A stretch of 64,000 nucleotides of DNA from Paraburkholderia sp. ZP32-5 (GCF_021390495.1 NZ_JAJEJP010000001.1:2852001-2916000); one strand, 5' to 3'. Shown: positions 20,347 through 28,866, numbered from the stretch's first letter. Notes: generated from the sequence alone by a model not told the origin. A program made the numbers and translations.

Positions 20347-21177
20347 TCAGACCGGCTGCGGATGCAGCATGAACCAGCCGAGGAACAGAATCCCCGCGAC
20401 CGCGCAATACACGCCGAACGACGCGAGACGGCCGCGGCCTTCGAAATAGCGCATCAGGAAACGCACGCTCAAATACGCGGCGATCGCGGTCAGCACGCCG
20501 CCGAGCAGCGCATCGGCGAGCTGCCCAGGCGCATGCAGCAGCTTCGGCAATTCGAGCACGCCGGCCGCGAAGATGATCGGCGTACCGAGCAGGAACGAGA
20601 ACTCGGCGGCCTTTTCGGCGGTGAGGCCGGCGGCGTTGCCGGCGATCATCGTCAGACCGCTGCGCGAGAAGCCGGGAATCAACGCGCCAACCTGCGCGAG
20701 GCCGACGAAGAATGCCTGGCGGAACGTCATCTTCTCCGGCGCCTGATGCGCGCGCGCGCGTTGCAGACGATCGCCGAACCACAGCAACACACCGTTGACG
20801 ATCAGCGCGATCGCGACAATGCGCAGGTCATGAAAAATCCGCTCCAGCCGCTTTTCGAGCAGCAGACCGACGAGGCCCGCCGGAATCGTGCCGATAATGA
20901 GCGCCCACATCATGTGGCCATCGTCGTTGCCGCGGCCGCTCAGCGACGCGAAGAAACCGCGCACGAGCGAGCACCAGCGCTTGCGGAAGTACCACAGCAG
21001 CGCGAATGCCGTGCCCAGATGAAGCGCGACGAGAAATGGCAGCAGTTGCGGCGCGTGCTTGTCGATATGCATGCCGAACAGCGCCGGCACGAGCAGCGTG
21101 TGACCGAGACTGCTCACCGGGAACAGTTCGGTGACGCCCTGTAGCACGCTCAGGAAAATCAGAAACGACAGGTTCAC
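20347..21177 (-). CDS. uppP: Undecaprenyl-diphosphatase
   Basis: A 276-residue integral membrane phosphatase (BacA/UppP) that converts undecaprenyl diphosphate to the monophosphate for reuse as lipid carrier in peptidoglycan and O-antigen synthesis. The catalytic region [20 protein letters not shown] contains the Glu-rich motif, and the second motif is [12 protein letters not shown]. At least seven hydrophobic helices are visible. Overexpression of this family gives bacitracin resistance, as known for E. coli. It stands alone on the minus strand. The 342 bases upstream (21178-21519) show no further gene. Confidence 0.95.
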   Translation of the reverse strand: MNLSFLIFLSVLQGVTELFPVSSLGHTLLVPALFGMHIDKHAPQLLPFLVALHLGTAFALLWYFRKRWCSLVRGFFASLSGRGNDDGHMMWALIIGTIPAGLVGLLLEKRLERIFHDLRIVAIALIVNGVLLWFGDRLQRARAHQAPEKMTFRQAFFVGLAQVGALIPGFSRSGLTMIAGNAAGLTAEKAAEFSFLLGTPIIFAAGVLELPKLLHAPGQLADALLGGVLTAIAAYLSVRFLMRYFEGRGRLASFGVYCAVAGILFLGWFMLHPQPV

Positions 21178-21519
21178 GCGGCGGTCCTTGTAAAGAAAGT
21201 GTCAGGAACTGCGCCGCACAAACGACAGGGCGGCACGTCAAAAAGGCGCACCGATTATGCCTGGCTGCGATGTCAGCGCCAAGCGCCACGGCTATATTTG
21301 CCTAAATAATGACGCGCCGCGTCACAACTCGAAACCGTTGTTACGCCGGGATAAGAAATGCATTGCGTTGCGACGGGCGACGACGCTCATCGATCAACGG
21401 CAAGAGCACGAGCAAGGGAGCGGTGAGACGCGAGACCCAGGCGGGCGGATCGAAACGGATCGCCCCGGCTGACGGGAACGGCGCGGATCGCGGCAAAAAA
21501 CAGCGAGAGCTTGCGAAGC

Positions 21520-21606
21520 TCAGCGTTTGAGCGAGTGAAAAAAGTAATACGTGCTGGCCGTAAACATTCCGAACAACGCCACGCCCATTGCCATTGCGAG
21601 ATCCAT
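21520..21606 (-). CDS. 28-residue single-helix membrane peptide
   Basis: The frame reads MDLAMAMGVALFGMFTASTY then YFFHSLKR and stops. AGGAGG lies five bases upstream of the ATG at 21606, an almost ideal ribosome site. Residues 3-24 form one hydrophobic helix with a short basic C terminus, so an inner-membrane location is expected with the tail in the cytoplasm. Peptides of this kind often act as small subunits of membrane enzymes or transporters, but I do not recognise a family. It is not close enough to uppP to be a clear operon partner. Confidence 0.6.
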   Translation of the reverse strand: MDLAMAMGVALFGMFTASTYYFFHSLKR

Positions 21607-21864
21607 AACACCCTCCTGAAACGGTCGCACCCGGAAGCTGGATTTACCGGACGGTCTGCAGATTATCGGTAAAGTTAGCGTTTTTCGGACACCCGCAATT
21701 TCCCCAGAAGGGTTTCCCCGTAGCATAAAGCGGCGCAAAATCGCTGCTTCACGACGCGCGGCGGCGCGCGATGCCAGCGTCGCGAGACCCGCCGCCAAGC
21801 CGGCAATGGCCGTTGCGCGGCATGCCGGCGTGCCCTTCAACTTTTACCCAGCTACCCAGCCACC

Positions 21865-22773
21865 ATGCCTCTCTCCCCGGAACAGGACATTCTCGAGATC
21901 GACCTGGACAACTCCGTGCTGCGCTTTTCGCCGCAAGCCGGTGGACGTCTGCTGTCGTGGACGATCGACGGCGAGGAAGTGATCCATTGGCCCGAACACG
22001 CCGACTGGAGCGTGCCCGCGCGCATTCGCGGCGGCAATCCGCTGCTCTTTCCGTTTCTCGGCCGCCATCGCGTCGACGGCAAGATCGGCTATTGGCGCGA
22101 TGCGCAGGGCACGGTGCGCGAGCTGCCGATGCACGGCTTCGCGCGCGATCTGCCGTTCGACGCGCACGCCGACGTGCACGGCGCAGGCCTCAGGATGGTG
22201 CTGACCGACACCGCGGCGACGCGCGCGGGCTATCCGTTCGGCTTCCGTTTCGAGGCCGCCTACAGCCTCGCAGATGCGCGCACGCTCGACGTCACGCTGA
22301 CCACCACGAATACCGGCGACGCGCCTCTGCCGTATTACGCCGGGCATCACTTCTACTTCACGCTGCCGCATACGCAGCGCGCCGAGACCACGCTCGAACT
22401 GCCGCGCACCGAGCGCTGCCATCAGCAGGACGACGGCTCGATCAGCGCGATGGAGCCAGGCGAACCGAGCTATACGCTCGACGAGGCGCGCATCCACGAT
22501 CGCTTCCACTGCCTGACCGGCACGCCCGAGCGGCCCGTAAGGCTCGTCGCGCCGGGCATCGGGCGCGTGATCACGATCGATCTGCTGCGCCCGGGTTCGG
22601 TGCCGTGGTACTCGGTAACGACGTGGACCGAGAAACCCGAATCGGACTTTTACTGCGTGGAGCCGTGGCTCGGCTTGCCGGACGCGATCCATAACGGTCG
22701 GGGTTTGCGCTGGCTCGAACCGGGCAAGACCGAGACGGCGGCCCTGCGGATTACGGTCGAAAAGACCCGCTGA
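21865..22773 (+). CDS. Aldose 1-epimerase family protein
   Basis: A 302-residue cytoplasmic protein of the galactose mutarotase-like fold, which interconverts alpha and beta anomers of an aldose or aldose phosphate. The expected histidines are in PMHGFARDLPF and YYAGHHFYFTLP, and a late acidic residue lies in DFYCVEPWLGLPDA. It resembles the YeaD/LacX-type subgroup more than GalM. No sugar genes surround it, so the substrate is open. The next gene, an NlpD-like lipoprotein, is 176 bases downstream on the same strand. Confidence 0.87.
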   Translation: MPLSPEQDILEIDLDNSVLRFSPQAGGRLLSWTIDGEEVIHWPEHADWSVPARIRGGNPLLFPFLGRHRVDGKIGYWRDAQGTVRELPMHGFARDLPFDAHADVHGAGLRMVLTDTAATRAGYPFGFRFEAAYSLADARTLDVTLTTTNTGDAPLPYYAGHHFYFTLPHTQRAETTLELPRTERCHQQDDGSISAMEPGEPSYTLDEARIHDRFHCLTGTPERPVRLVAPGIGRVITIDLLRPGSVPWYSVTTWTEKPESDFYCVEPWLGLPDAIHNGRGLRWLEPGKTETAALRITVEKTR

Positions 22774-22949
22774 AGCGGAGCACGACGCGCGCGGCGCCGG
22801 CAAGCGGCCCGCAGGCGCGCCGTCGATGCGCAGCCTCGACATGCGACTGCGCGTTTCGCGTAACGCAACGCAAAACCGTTAGAATCGCAAGCTTTGTCTC
22901 CTCTGTCGCGTGATCGGGATCGGCGCGCGGCAGCGCTTTGCGAGGTCCA

Positions 22950-23672
22950 ATGCTGGAAACAACAAGAATCAAGCGACTCGGCTGCGCCGCGTTGCTCGCG
23001 CTGCTCGCCGCGTGCGGGTCGGCGCCGGTGGCGCCGGGGTACTACCGGGTCGAACGGGGCGATACGCTATCGAAGATTGCGCGCGAGAACCGGCAATCGG
23101 TGCAGAGCATCGCGCGCTGGAACAGCCTCAGCAATCCCGACAGCATCGAGGTCGGCCAGGTGCTGCGCGTCGCGCCGCCCGCCGGCGCGGCGTCGACGAG
23201 CGGCGCACTGCGCAGCGGCGGGGGCGGCGGCAGCGGCGCGAGCGCGTCCGCGACGCCGCGGCCCGCGCCGGCGCCCGCGGACAACGCACCCGCCACCGCG
23301 CCCGCGTCGATCTCGCTCGTGTGGCCGGCCGACGGCACGGTGATCCGGCGCTTCGACGGCGGCAACTCGAAGGGTATCGACATTGCCGCGGCGGCCGGCA
23401 CGCCGATCATCGCGGCGGCGCCGGGTACCGTCGTGTATGCCGGTAACGGCTTGCGCGGTTACGGCAATCTGCTGATCCTCAAGCACAATGCCGACTATCT
23501 GACCGCGTATGCGCACAACCGCGTGCTGCTCGTCAAAGAAGGCGAGTCGGTCAAGCGCGGTCAGAAAATCGCCGAAATGGGCGACACCGATACCGATCGC
23601 GTGATGCTGCATTTCGAGTTGCGCTATCAGGGCCGCTCGATCGATCCGTCGAAGGCGTTGCCGCCGCGGTAG
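22950..23672 (+). CDS. NlpD-like LysM/degenerate LytM lipoprotein, amidase activator
   Basis: A 240-residue outer-membrane lipoprotein. The lipobox is LLAACGS in a short signal peptide. A LysM peptidoglycan-binding domain follows at about residues 34-76 (YYRVERGDTLSKIA). A Gly/Ala/Pro-rich linker leads to a LytM (M23) domain at about 120-236. The zinc motif is degenerate: GIDIAA lacks the HxxxD histidine, and MLHFELRYQ keeps only one of the HxH pair. This matches E. coli NlpD, which is inactive and activates amidase AmiC at the septum. The ATG at 22950 follows GAGGT; an in-frame TTG four codons earlier is possible. It is not next to pcm/rpoS, where classical nlpD often sits. Confidence 0.88.
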   Translation: MLETTRIKRLGCAALLALLAACGSAPVAPGYYRVERGDTLSKIARENRQSVQSIARWNSLSNPDSIEVGQVLRVAPPAGAASTSGALRSGGGGGSGASASATPRPAPAPADNAPATAPASISLVWPADGTVIRRFDGGNSKGIDIAAAAGTPIIAAAPGTVVYAGNGLRGYGNLLILKHNADYLTAYAHNRVLLVKEGESVKRGQKIAEMGDTDTDRVMLHFELRYQGRSIDPSKALPPR

Positions 23673-23867
23673 GCGCTGACGCTGGCGCTCGCCGACGAAG
23701 CGAGGCAAGGCGCGGCGCCCAGCACTAGCGCCGCGTGTCGGGCTTGCGCATTGCAGCGCGCGAGACCCACGCGCGCTGCTGCGGCGAGATGCGCAACCGG
23801 ACTTCACGAGCACCCGCCGCAAACCGGCCGCGGGAACCCCGCGTGCTATAAACGCTCAATTCGAGGC

Positions 23868-23888
23868 GGCGTGGCGTCAGGCCACGCC
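23868..23888. repeat. Perfect 8-bp hairpin upstream of the lipoprotein gene
   Basis: GGCGTGGC (23868-23875) and GCCACGCC (23881-23888) flank GTCAG, 27 bases upstream of the ATG at 23916. The same stem with loop GTCATG occurs before the chemoreceptor. Confidence 0.7.
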
Positions 23889-23915
23889 CCTTCCGTTATT
23901 TGCAAGGAATCTGAA

Positions 23916-24242
23916 ATGAAGAGCGCATTGGCGAGCGTCGCGACGGCTGCGGCGATCGGTGTGGGTGTGTTGACGCTCGGCGGCCTCGGCGGCTGTTCGA
24001 GCACGACCACGATGACCTATCTGCCGAGCGGCGAGACCGGCTTCGCGATCAACTGCAGCGGCAGCGACGCGAGCACGAGCTGGGGCGAATGCTACAAGCG
24101 CGCGGGCGAAGTCTGCGGCAATTACGGGTATGACGTGGTATCGAAAGACGTCGACAACGGCGCGACTTCGGGCGGCTCGATCGGCGGCATTTTCGGCGCG
24201 AACGTGAAGAACCGCTCGATGGTGATCCGCTGCAAGCAGTAG
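23916..24242 (+). CDS. Small cysteine-containing lipoprotein of unknown function
   Basis: A 108-residue lipoprotein. The signal peptide ends in GGLGGCSS, a usable lipobox. The mature part has a conserved-looking core with FAINCSGSDASTSWGECYKR and then AGEVCGNYGY, ending in MVIRCKQ, so four cysteines could pair in the envelope. AAGGA lies seven bases before the ATG at 23916. Similar short proteins are common in betaproteobacteria without assigned function; I know no experimental role. Confidence 0.78.
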   Translation: MKSALASVATAAAIGVGVLTLGGLGGCSSTTTMTYLPSGETGFAINCSGSDASTSWGECYKRAGEVCGNYGYDVVSKDVDNGATSGGSIGGIFGANVKNRSMVIRCKQ

Positions 24243-24493
24243 CGGCCGTAGCGCCGCCACGCGTCGCGCCAGGCCAGCGTGGCCGCCTGACGGCCAAGCC
24301 AGTGCCCGGAACTCGGGTCGATGCGCGCGGCGAAGCGCAGCAGCACCACGAGCGCAATCGGCCAGACACCCAGAAAGATGATCAACCAGTTCATGAGCCG
24401 CGCGACGGAACATAATCCGCCATGATCCGTCGCACGTATGAATCCGCGGTGAACCTTTCGTAAGCCGCTGAAAAAGTCCTCGTCAAATGCCCG

Positions 24494-24590
24494 AAAAAAA
24501 GCCCGGCACGGGGCCGGGCTAACGGGGGTTCGGCGCATATCGGCAAAGGACCGGTTCACCATGCGCCAGAACGAAATCTATCAACCCCCA
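24494..24590 (-). ncRNA. Candidate structured small RNA with intrinsic terminator
   Basis: On the minus strand an outer stem GGGGGTT (24589-24583) pairs with AACCCCC (24530-24524). Inside it GGCGCAT pairs with ATGCGCC (24567-24561 with 24538-24532). A terminator hairpin GCCCGGC...GCCGGGC follows (24519-24501), then seven T (24500-24494). No protein gene on this strand ends here, so the terminator needs another explanation. A possible -10 (TAACAT) lies about 40 bases upstream. The family is not recognised. Confidence 0.45.
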
Positions 24591-24599
24591 TTTACCAGC

Positions 24600-25060
24600 G
24601 CAATCCATTAATTTCGCAGTCAATGTTACACGGCGTACTGATTACGCAAACTGTGAATTGGAAATGTCGGAATGCGCCCGGCTAAATGCGCCGCACCGCC
24701 GACTGCCGATTTTGTCAAAAACGTGAACCGGATTGCGCGAATGGCGCGCCAGCCAATAGCATGGCCATGTCTGCGGAAAACTCGCCGCAAAACGCCTGAA
24801 GAAACCGATTTGGCCGATTTTTACTAAAGCATTAAGCCTTAAGGCGGATTCTTCTCATCGATTTAAGCTTGGTGCGGCAGCGCACGTAACAGATAAATTA
24901 ACTTCCAGCAACTCAAAATAAGTACTTTTATTTTACCTCGGGAAAATTCGCGAATAGCGAAAATAATAATTTTCGAATCAACCGACAAATAATCAATCAC
25001 TAATTCAAATCGCAAAACAAACCGACTAATCCGACGAAAATTCAAGCGCCTGCCTCGGGG
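24600..25060. other. AT-rich stretch without a supported gene
   Basis: Between the candidate small RNA and the DUF2288 gene the composition drops sharply, most strongly at 24830-25050, which is mostly A and T in a high-GC chromosome. The one minus-strand frame here (24863-25045) has an AT-driven composition and no ribosome site. The stretch could hold promoters or be a site bound by H-NS-like proteins. Confidence 0.5.
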
Positions 25061-25240
25061 GCCACTCGGGTGCCACGTTCAGCCGTCTGCCGCGTTGAAT
25101 CCACCGATCCGAAGGTTCAAAATCGGACTCAGCCCGGCGGCGGCCGGCAGTTCGCGCAAAGCGTTCCGATACCCGCATGCGCCGCCCGATCGCCCGTACC
25201 GATGGTTTATAGTGACGGCCCCGCCCGTCCCCCGCTTACG

Positions 25241-25549
25241 ATGACTGCCAACGACACCCCACACAGCCCGCTGTACGCAAAACTGCTCGGCGAAACCGCC
25301 AAGATCGGCTGGAGCGAGCTCGAACGGTTCTTTGCCCGCGGCATGCTGCTGCGTGTCGCGCGTGATCTCGATCTCGTCAGTGTCGCCGAAGCGATTGCCA
25401 GCGACGACACCACCCAGGTCACGCAATGGCTGTCCGCCGGCCTCGTCGAACGCGTGCAGTCGGAGACCGCCGCCGATTTCGCCGCGCGCGACCCCGACCT
25501 GTGGGCGGTGGTCGTGTCGCCGTGGGTCTGCGTGCAGGAGCGCTCTTGA
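25241..25549 (+). CDS. DUF2288 family protein
   Basis: A 102-residue soluble protein of the DUF2288 family, function unknown. LYAKLLGETAKIGWSELERF and the ending LWAVVVSPWVCVQERS match the family pattern throughout. The stop codon overlaps the start of the MATE transporter gene as TTGA, so the two are probably translationally coupled. Family members are conserved across proteobacteria and cyanobacteria as small acidic proteins. No motif suggests catalysis. Confidence 0.88.
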   Translation: MTANDTPHSPLYAKLLGETAKIGWSELERFFARGMLLRVARDLDLVSVAEAIASDDTTQVTQWLSAGLVERVQSETAADFAARDPDLWAVVVSPWVCVQERS

Positions 25550-26982
25550 GCGACGCCGCGCCGGAGGCCCGGACGCCGGAGACCGGGACACCTGAAGCCG
25601 GGACGCTAGAAGCTCGGACGTCTGCATCCGACCACAGTCTCTCGGCCAGCCCCACCGACGCGCCCGCTCTGCCGGTGCGCTGGCACCGCCGGGTGCTGAC
25701 GCTCGCGTTTCCGATCGTTCTCGCCAATCTGACGCAGCCGATCCTCGGCGCGGTCGATACCGCCGTCGCCGGCCATCTGACCGATGCGTCGTATCTCGGT
25801 GGCGTCGCGCTCGGCGGGCTCTTCTTCAATTTCGTGTTCTGGGGCTTCGGCTTCCTGCGCATGGGCACGACCGGCCTCGTCGCGCAGGCACATGGCGCGG
25901 GCAACCACGACGAGTTGCGCTACACGGTCGTACGCGCGCTGTTGATGGCGGCCGCGATCGGCGCGTTCGTGCTGCTCGTGCAACAGCCGTTGATCGGCTA
26001 CGCGCTGCGTCTGATCGGCGGCAGCGACGCGGTGCAGCACCACGCGCGGATCTATTGCCACGCGCGCATCTGGGCCGCGCCGCTCGCGCTCGCCAACTAT
26101 GTCGTACTCGGCTGGCTGCTCGGCACGCAGCGGGTGCGGCTCGCGCTGCTGTCGCAAGTGTTCATCAACAGCGTGAACATCGTCGCGGTGCTGCTGTACG
26201 TGTATGCGTTCAATTGGGGCGTAGCCGGCATCGGCGCGGCCACCGCCACCGCCGACGCGCTCGGCTTCGTGCTCGGCCTCGCGCTGCTATGGCATGGCCG
26301 CCCACGCGATCTGCCCGCGCTGAACCGCGCCGCGTTGTTCGATGGCGCCGCGCTGAAACGGCTGGTCGCGCTCAATCGCGACATCTTCGTGCGCACGCTG
26401 TGCCTGCTGGGGTCGTTCGGCTGGTTCGCGCACCTCGGCGCGCGGCAAGGCGACGCGACCCTGGCCGCCAACGCGCTGCTGCTGAACTTCCAGACCTTCA
26501 TGGCGTACGGACTCGACGGCTTCGCGCACGCGGCCGAAGCGCTGGTCGGCGCGGCAATCGGCGCGCGCGACCGCCATGCGTTCGCGCAGGCGGTCAAGGT
26601 GACCGCGCTGTGGTCGGCGCTTGGCGCGCTCGGCTTCGCGTTCGTGTACTGGGGCGCGGGCGCGTGGATCATCGAGAAGCTGACCGATCAGGCCGCCGTG
26701 CGCACCGCCGCCGAAACCTATCTGCCGTGGGCGGCGTTGTCGCCGGTGATCTCGGTGTGGGGCTTTCTGCTCGATGGCGTGTTTATCGGCGCGACGCGTA
26801 CGCGCGAGCTGATGATGTCGATGGTGATGTCGCTCGTGGTATTCGTCGCGGCGTCGTCGCCGCTGCTCGCGCAGCATGGCAACCATGGGCTGTGGGTCGC
26901 GCTGCTGATCTTCATGGCCGCGCGCGGCGTTACGTTGGCGCGGTATCTGCCAAGGGTTGCGCGGGGGATCGTGGCGGCTTAG
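25546..26982 (+). CDS. MATE-family efflux transporter (DinF-like)
   Basis: A 478-residue multidrug and toxic compound extrusion transporter with about 12 helices. The transport core begins HRRVLTLAFPIVLANLTQPI and includes VDTAVAGHLTD, a standard MATE signature in helix 1-2. The start is a TTG at 25546 with AGGAG five bases upstream, overlapping the preceding stop; no ATG precedes the first helix in this frame. The first 45 residues are an unusual hydrophilic leader with repeated PEAGT/PEART units. DinF-type members export organic cations with Na+ or H+ antiport; the cargo here is unknown. Confidence 0.88.
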   Translation: MSDAAPEARTPETGTPEAGTLEARTSASDHSLSASPTDAPALPVRWHRRVLTLAFPIVLANLTQPILGAVDTAVAGHLTDASYLGGVALGGLFFNFVFWGFGFLRMGTTGLVAQAHGAGNHDELRYTVVRALLMAAAIGAFVLLVQQPLIGYALRLIGGSDAVQHHARIYCHARIWAAPLALANYVVLGWLLGTQRVRLALLSQVFINSVNIVAVLLYVYAFNWGVAGIGAATATADALGFVLGLALLWHGRPRDLPALNRAALFDGAALKRLVALNRDIFVRTLCLLGSFGWFAHLGARQGDATLAANALLLNFQTFMAYGLDGFAHAAEALVGAAIGARDRHAFAQAVKVTALWSALGALGFAFVYWGAGAWIIEKLTDQAAVRTAAETYLPWAALSPVISVWGFLLDGVFIGATRTRELMMSMVMSLVVFVAASSPLLAQHGNHGLWVALLIFMAARGVTLARYLPRVARGIVAA

Positions 26983-27522
26983 CGGGCGCGGCTGTCGTCT
27001 GCGTTTTCGCGGTTTTCGCAGTTGACTATCGTCGCGTATCCGTTTGTGTCGAATATCTCTTTATCACGGCGTCGCGCGCTCGCGCCGCTGACGCGGCGAG
27101 CAGCTTGCCGTGTTTTGCCGGCCCGACGCATCACGACAGCCGGTTACGGCTTGAAACAAGCGCATACATATCGCCTGTCGCGCGCACCCTAGAATGCTTT
27201 CAGCCCGCGCTCTCCGCGCGAACAGTCGGCGCGGGTCAGAAGTGCCGGCGTGCCCGCGCCGGTGCTTCGCCTTCGGTTCGGCTTTGCTTCGGCTTTGTGT
27301 CGGCTTCTATTCCCTTCGCCTCGCTCCCCTTCGCTTCTTCGTGCGCTTCTCCGAGCGCTTTTACTTGCGCTTCTATCTGAGCTTTTGCTCGCAGCTCAGC
27401 GACTTTTCGCACGCATCGCGCCTTTGCACCGCCTCCCGCTGCGTTTGAGTCACATCACCGTTCTCGCGGCACGGCCATCTTCGCGCGCTACTTACCAATA
27501 CGAGACCGTGCGCGGTGGCAGC
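26983..27522. other. Intergenic region with purine-skewed low-complexity stretch
   Basis: This 540-base gap holds no confidently called gene. From about 27250 to 27400 the minus strand is rich in GAAGCG-like words. It has a short open frame that would encode an Ala/Glu/Lys helix (VAELRAKAQIEAQVKAL), with only a GTG start and no ribosome site. Nothing else is seen. Confidence 0.5.
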
Positions 27523-27690
27523 TTATTCCGCGGCCGGCGCTGGCAGCATCGAGGGCGGCCGATCGTCGGTGGGCACGCCGTGGTAATCGGCGGGGTCTTG
27601 CGGCGGGGGGCCGCGGTGGCCTGACGGATGGTCGGCGCAACCGGCGACGCCGGCGGACAGCAGCAAGGCAATGGTCAGAACGCGGATCAT
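27523..27690 (-). CDS. 55-residue proline-rich lipoprotein
   Basis: The frame reads MIRVLTIALLLSAGVAGC, a complete short signal peptide with lipobox VAGC, then a mature peptide of 38 residues rich in Pro and Asp (GPPPQDPADYHGVP). GGAG lies ten bases upstream of the ATG at 27690. Such tiny entericidin-sized lipoproteins are frequent in Burkholderiales, with no function assigned. Codon choice is strongly GC-ending, like real genes nearby. Confidence 0.65.
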   Translation of the reverse strand: MIRVLTIALLLSAGVAGCADHPSGHRGPPPQDPADYHGVPTDDRPPSMLPAPAAE

Positions 27691-27881
27691 CAGCAGTTAT
27701 CTCCAGCACAAAAAAGCGGGGCGAAAAAGATGGGCGGACGGACGTCCGCCGGAGCGCCGAGAGTCTACCCGCAAAGTGCGCGCCCCGATGCCGCGGCGTG
27801 CAGCACCGTGTTCCCGCCAGGTGAGATTTCGCGACGGCTGATCTACTATTAGGTCATCGTCGCATGTTTCAGGAGACTGCC

Positions 27882-28061
27882 ATGGACGCTGAATCGATCG
27901 CGGGACTGATCGGGCTCGCAATAGGTCTGCTCGTGCTGATTGCGTTGTCGGTTTTCGAATCACGAACCTACAAGCGCGAACACAATGGCGAGGGCATGGT
28001 GCATCACTGGCTGACGCATCAGCATCTGCATATGCCGCACTGGAGACGTCCGCGGCATTGA
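27882..28061 (+). CDS. 59-residue membrane protein of unknown function
   Basis: The protein starts MDAESIAGLIGLAIGLLVLI and ends in a His/Arg-rich cytoplasmic tail (WLTHQHLHMPHWRRPRH). One helix of about 22 residues is predicted near the N terminus. AGGAGA lies five bases upstream of the ATG at 27882; an upstream in-frame ATG at 27864 lacks such a site. The histidine-rich tail could bind metal, which is a guess. No family is recognised. Confidence 0.6.
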   Translation: MDAESIAGLIGLAIGLLVLIALSVFESRTYKREHNGEGMVHHWLTHQHLHMPHWRRPRH

Positions 28062-28564
28062 AAGCGGTGCAGATCGAGCGGCGCGTTTGTGCCGGAAACA
28101 TGGCGGCGATTTGATTTTCGGCGCTGTTGCGGCGCGGCCGCGTTATAGCGCGCGAGTTTCGTTTCCGACGAACGCGATGCGGTGACCGGCATGTCGATAA
28201 GCGCAAGTTGGCTGGTGGCGCGCCGTGCGCGAATCGCCTCGGCGCGGCTGGCTACATCGTGCTACCCCACGCTCCTGGAAGCGCTCAGCACGCATTCGCA
28301 CCACTTATCGGCAATCCACGTACGCCACGCCTCGCCGTTCATTCATCGACGATGCCGCACTACCCTGGCCTCGCCGGCTCCCTTGGCCCTGCCCGCTCCT
28401 GACAATCCCCAGCATCATCTGCCATTTCCGATGGGCACACACCTTGCTGCCGCATAACTAGCGACGCGCGCGCAGTGCGCATCGCCCCTCGTGGCGCACC
28501 TGCGCCGAACCGGCAACACGATACGGCCCAGTGACACCCACGGGCCCAAACAAGGAGAACGGCG
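28062..28564. other. Gene-free 503-base interval
   Basis: Several overlapping frames exist, but none has a ribosome site with a plausible protein. The last 20 bases contain the ribosome site of the DUF3309 gene. No hairpin or repeat stands out. Confidence 0.4.
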
Positions 28565-28723
28565 ATGACCCTCGGAACCATCCTGCTTATCGTGCTCATC
28601 CTGCTACTGATCGGCGCATTGCCAAGCTGGCCGTATAGCAGCGGCTGGGGCTACCGGCCAACTGGCCTCGTCGGTGTCGTGCTGATCATCGTGATCGTTC
28701 TGCTGTTGATGGGACGGATATAG
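28565..28723 (+). CDS. DUF3309 family small membrane protein
   Basis: A 52-residue hydrophobic protein, MTLGTILLIVLILLLIGALP then a short SGWGYRPTG loop and a second helix VGVVLIIVIVLLLMGRI. This two-helix layout with the ALPSWPYSSGWGY linker is the DUF3309 pattern found widely in alpha- and betaproteobacteria. AAGGAG lies seven bases before the ATG at 28565. Function is unknown; related genes are often induced by stress, which I cannot show here. Confidence 0.85.
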   Translation: MTLGTILLIVLILLLIGALPSWPYSSGWGYRPTGLVGVVLIIVIVLLLMGRI

Positions 28724-28773
28724 ACAGAGGGATTGACGCCTCGGCCCGTGACCCCGTAGAATCTTGGATTCGT

Positions 28774-28850
28774 CGGAGCGTAGCGCAGCCTGGTAGCGCA
28801 TCTGATTTGGGATCAGAGGGTCGTAGGTTCGAATCCTATCGCTCCGACCA
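28774..28850 (+). tRNA. tRNA-Pro (anticodon TGG)
   Basis: Acceptor arms CGGAGCG (28774-28780) and CGCTCCG (28840-28846) pair fully. The D-arm is GCGCAGCCTGGTAGCGC, the anticodon loop is TTTGGGA with anticodon TGG, and the T-arm is GTAGGTTCGAATCCTAT. A discriminator A and encoded CCA end at 28850. It reads CCA-type proline codons. The region beyond it carries an integrase relic, so the gene has served as an insertion site. Confidence 0.96.
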
Positions 28851-28866
28851 CAGTTGACGATCGATA

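Noticed and set aside
24122..24394. Minus-strand frame starting MNWLIIFLGVWPIALVVLLR
   Set aside because: The start looks like a membrane helix, but there is no ribosome site, and its second half is antisense to the lipoprotein gene. Possible but not supported.
24863..25045. 60-codon minus-strand frame in the AT-rich stretch
   Set aside because: Its composition is explained by the A/T richness; no ribosome site or conserved motif.
26983..27522. Plus-strand frame 27194-27448 with Phe/Arg/Leu-rich product
   Set aside because: It is the pyrimidine-skewed complement of a low-complexity stretch and has no ribosome site.
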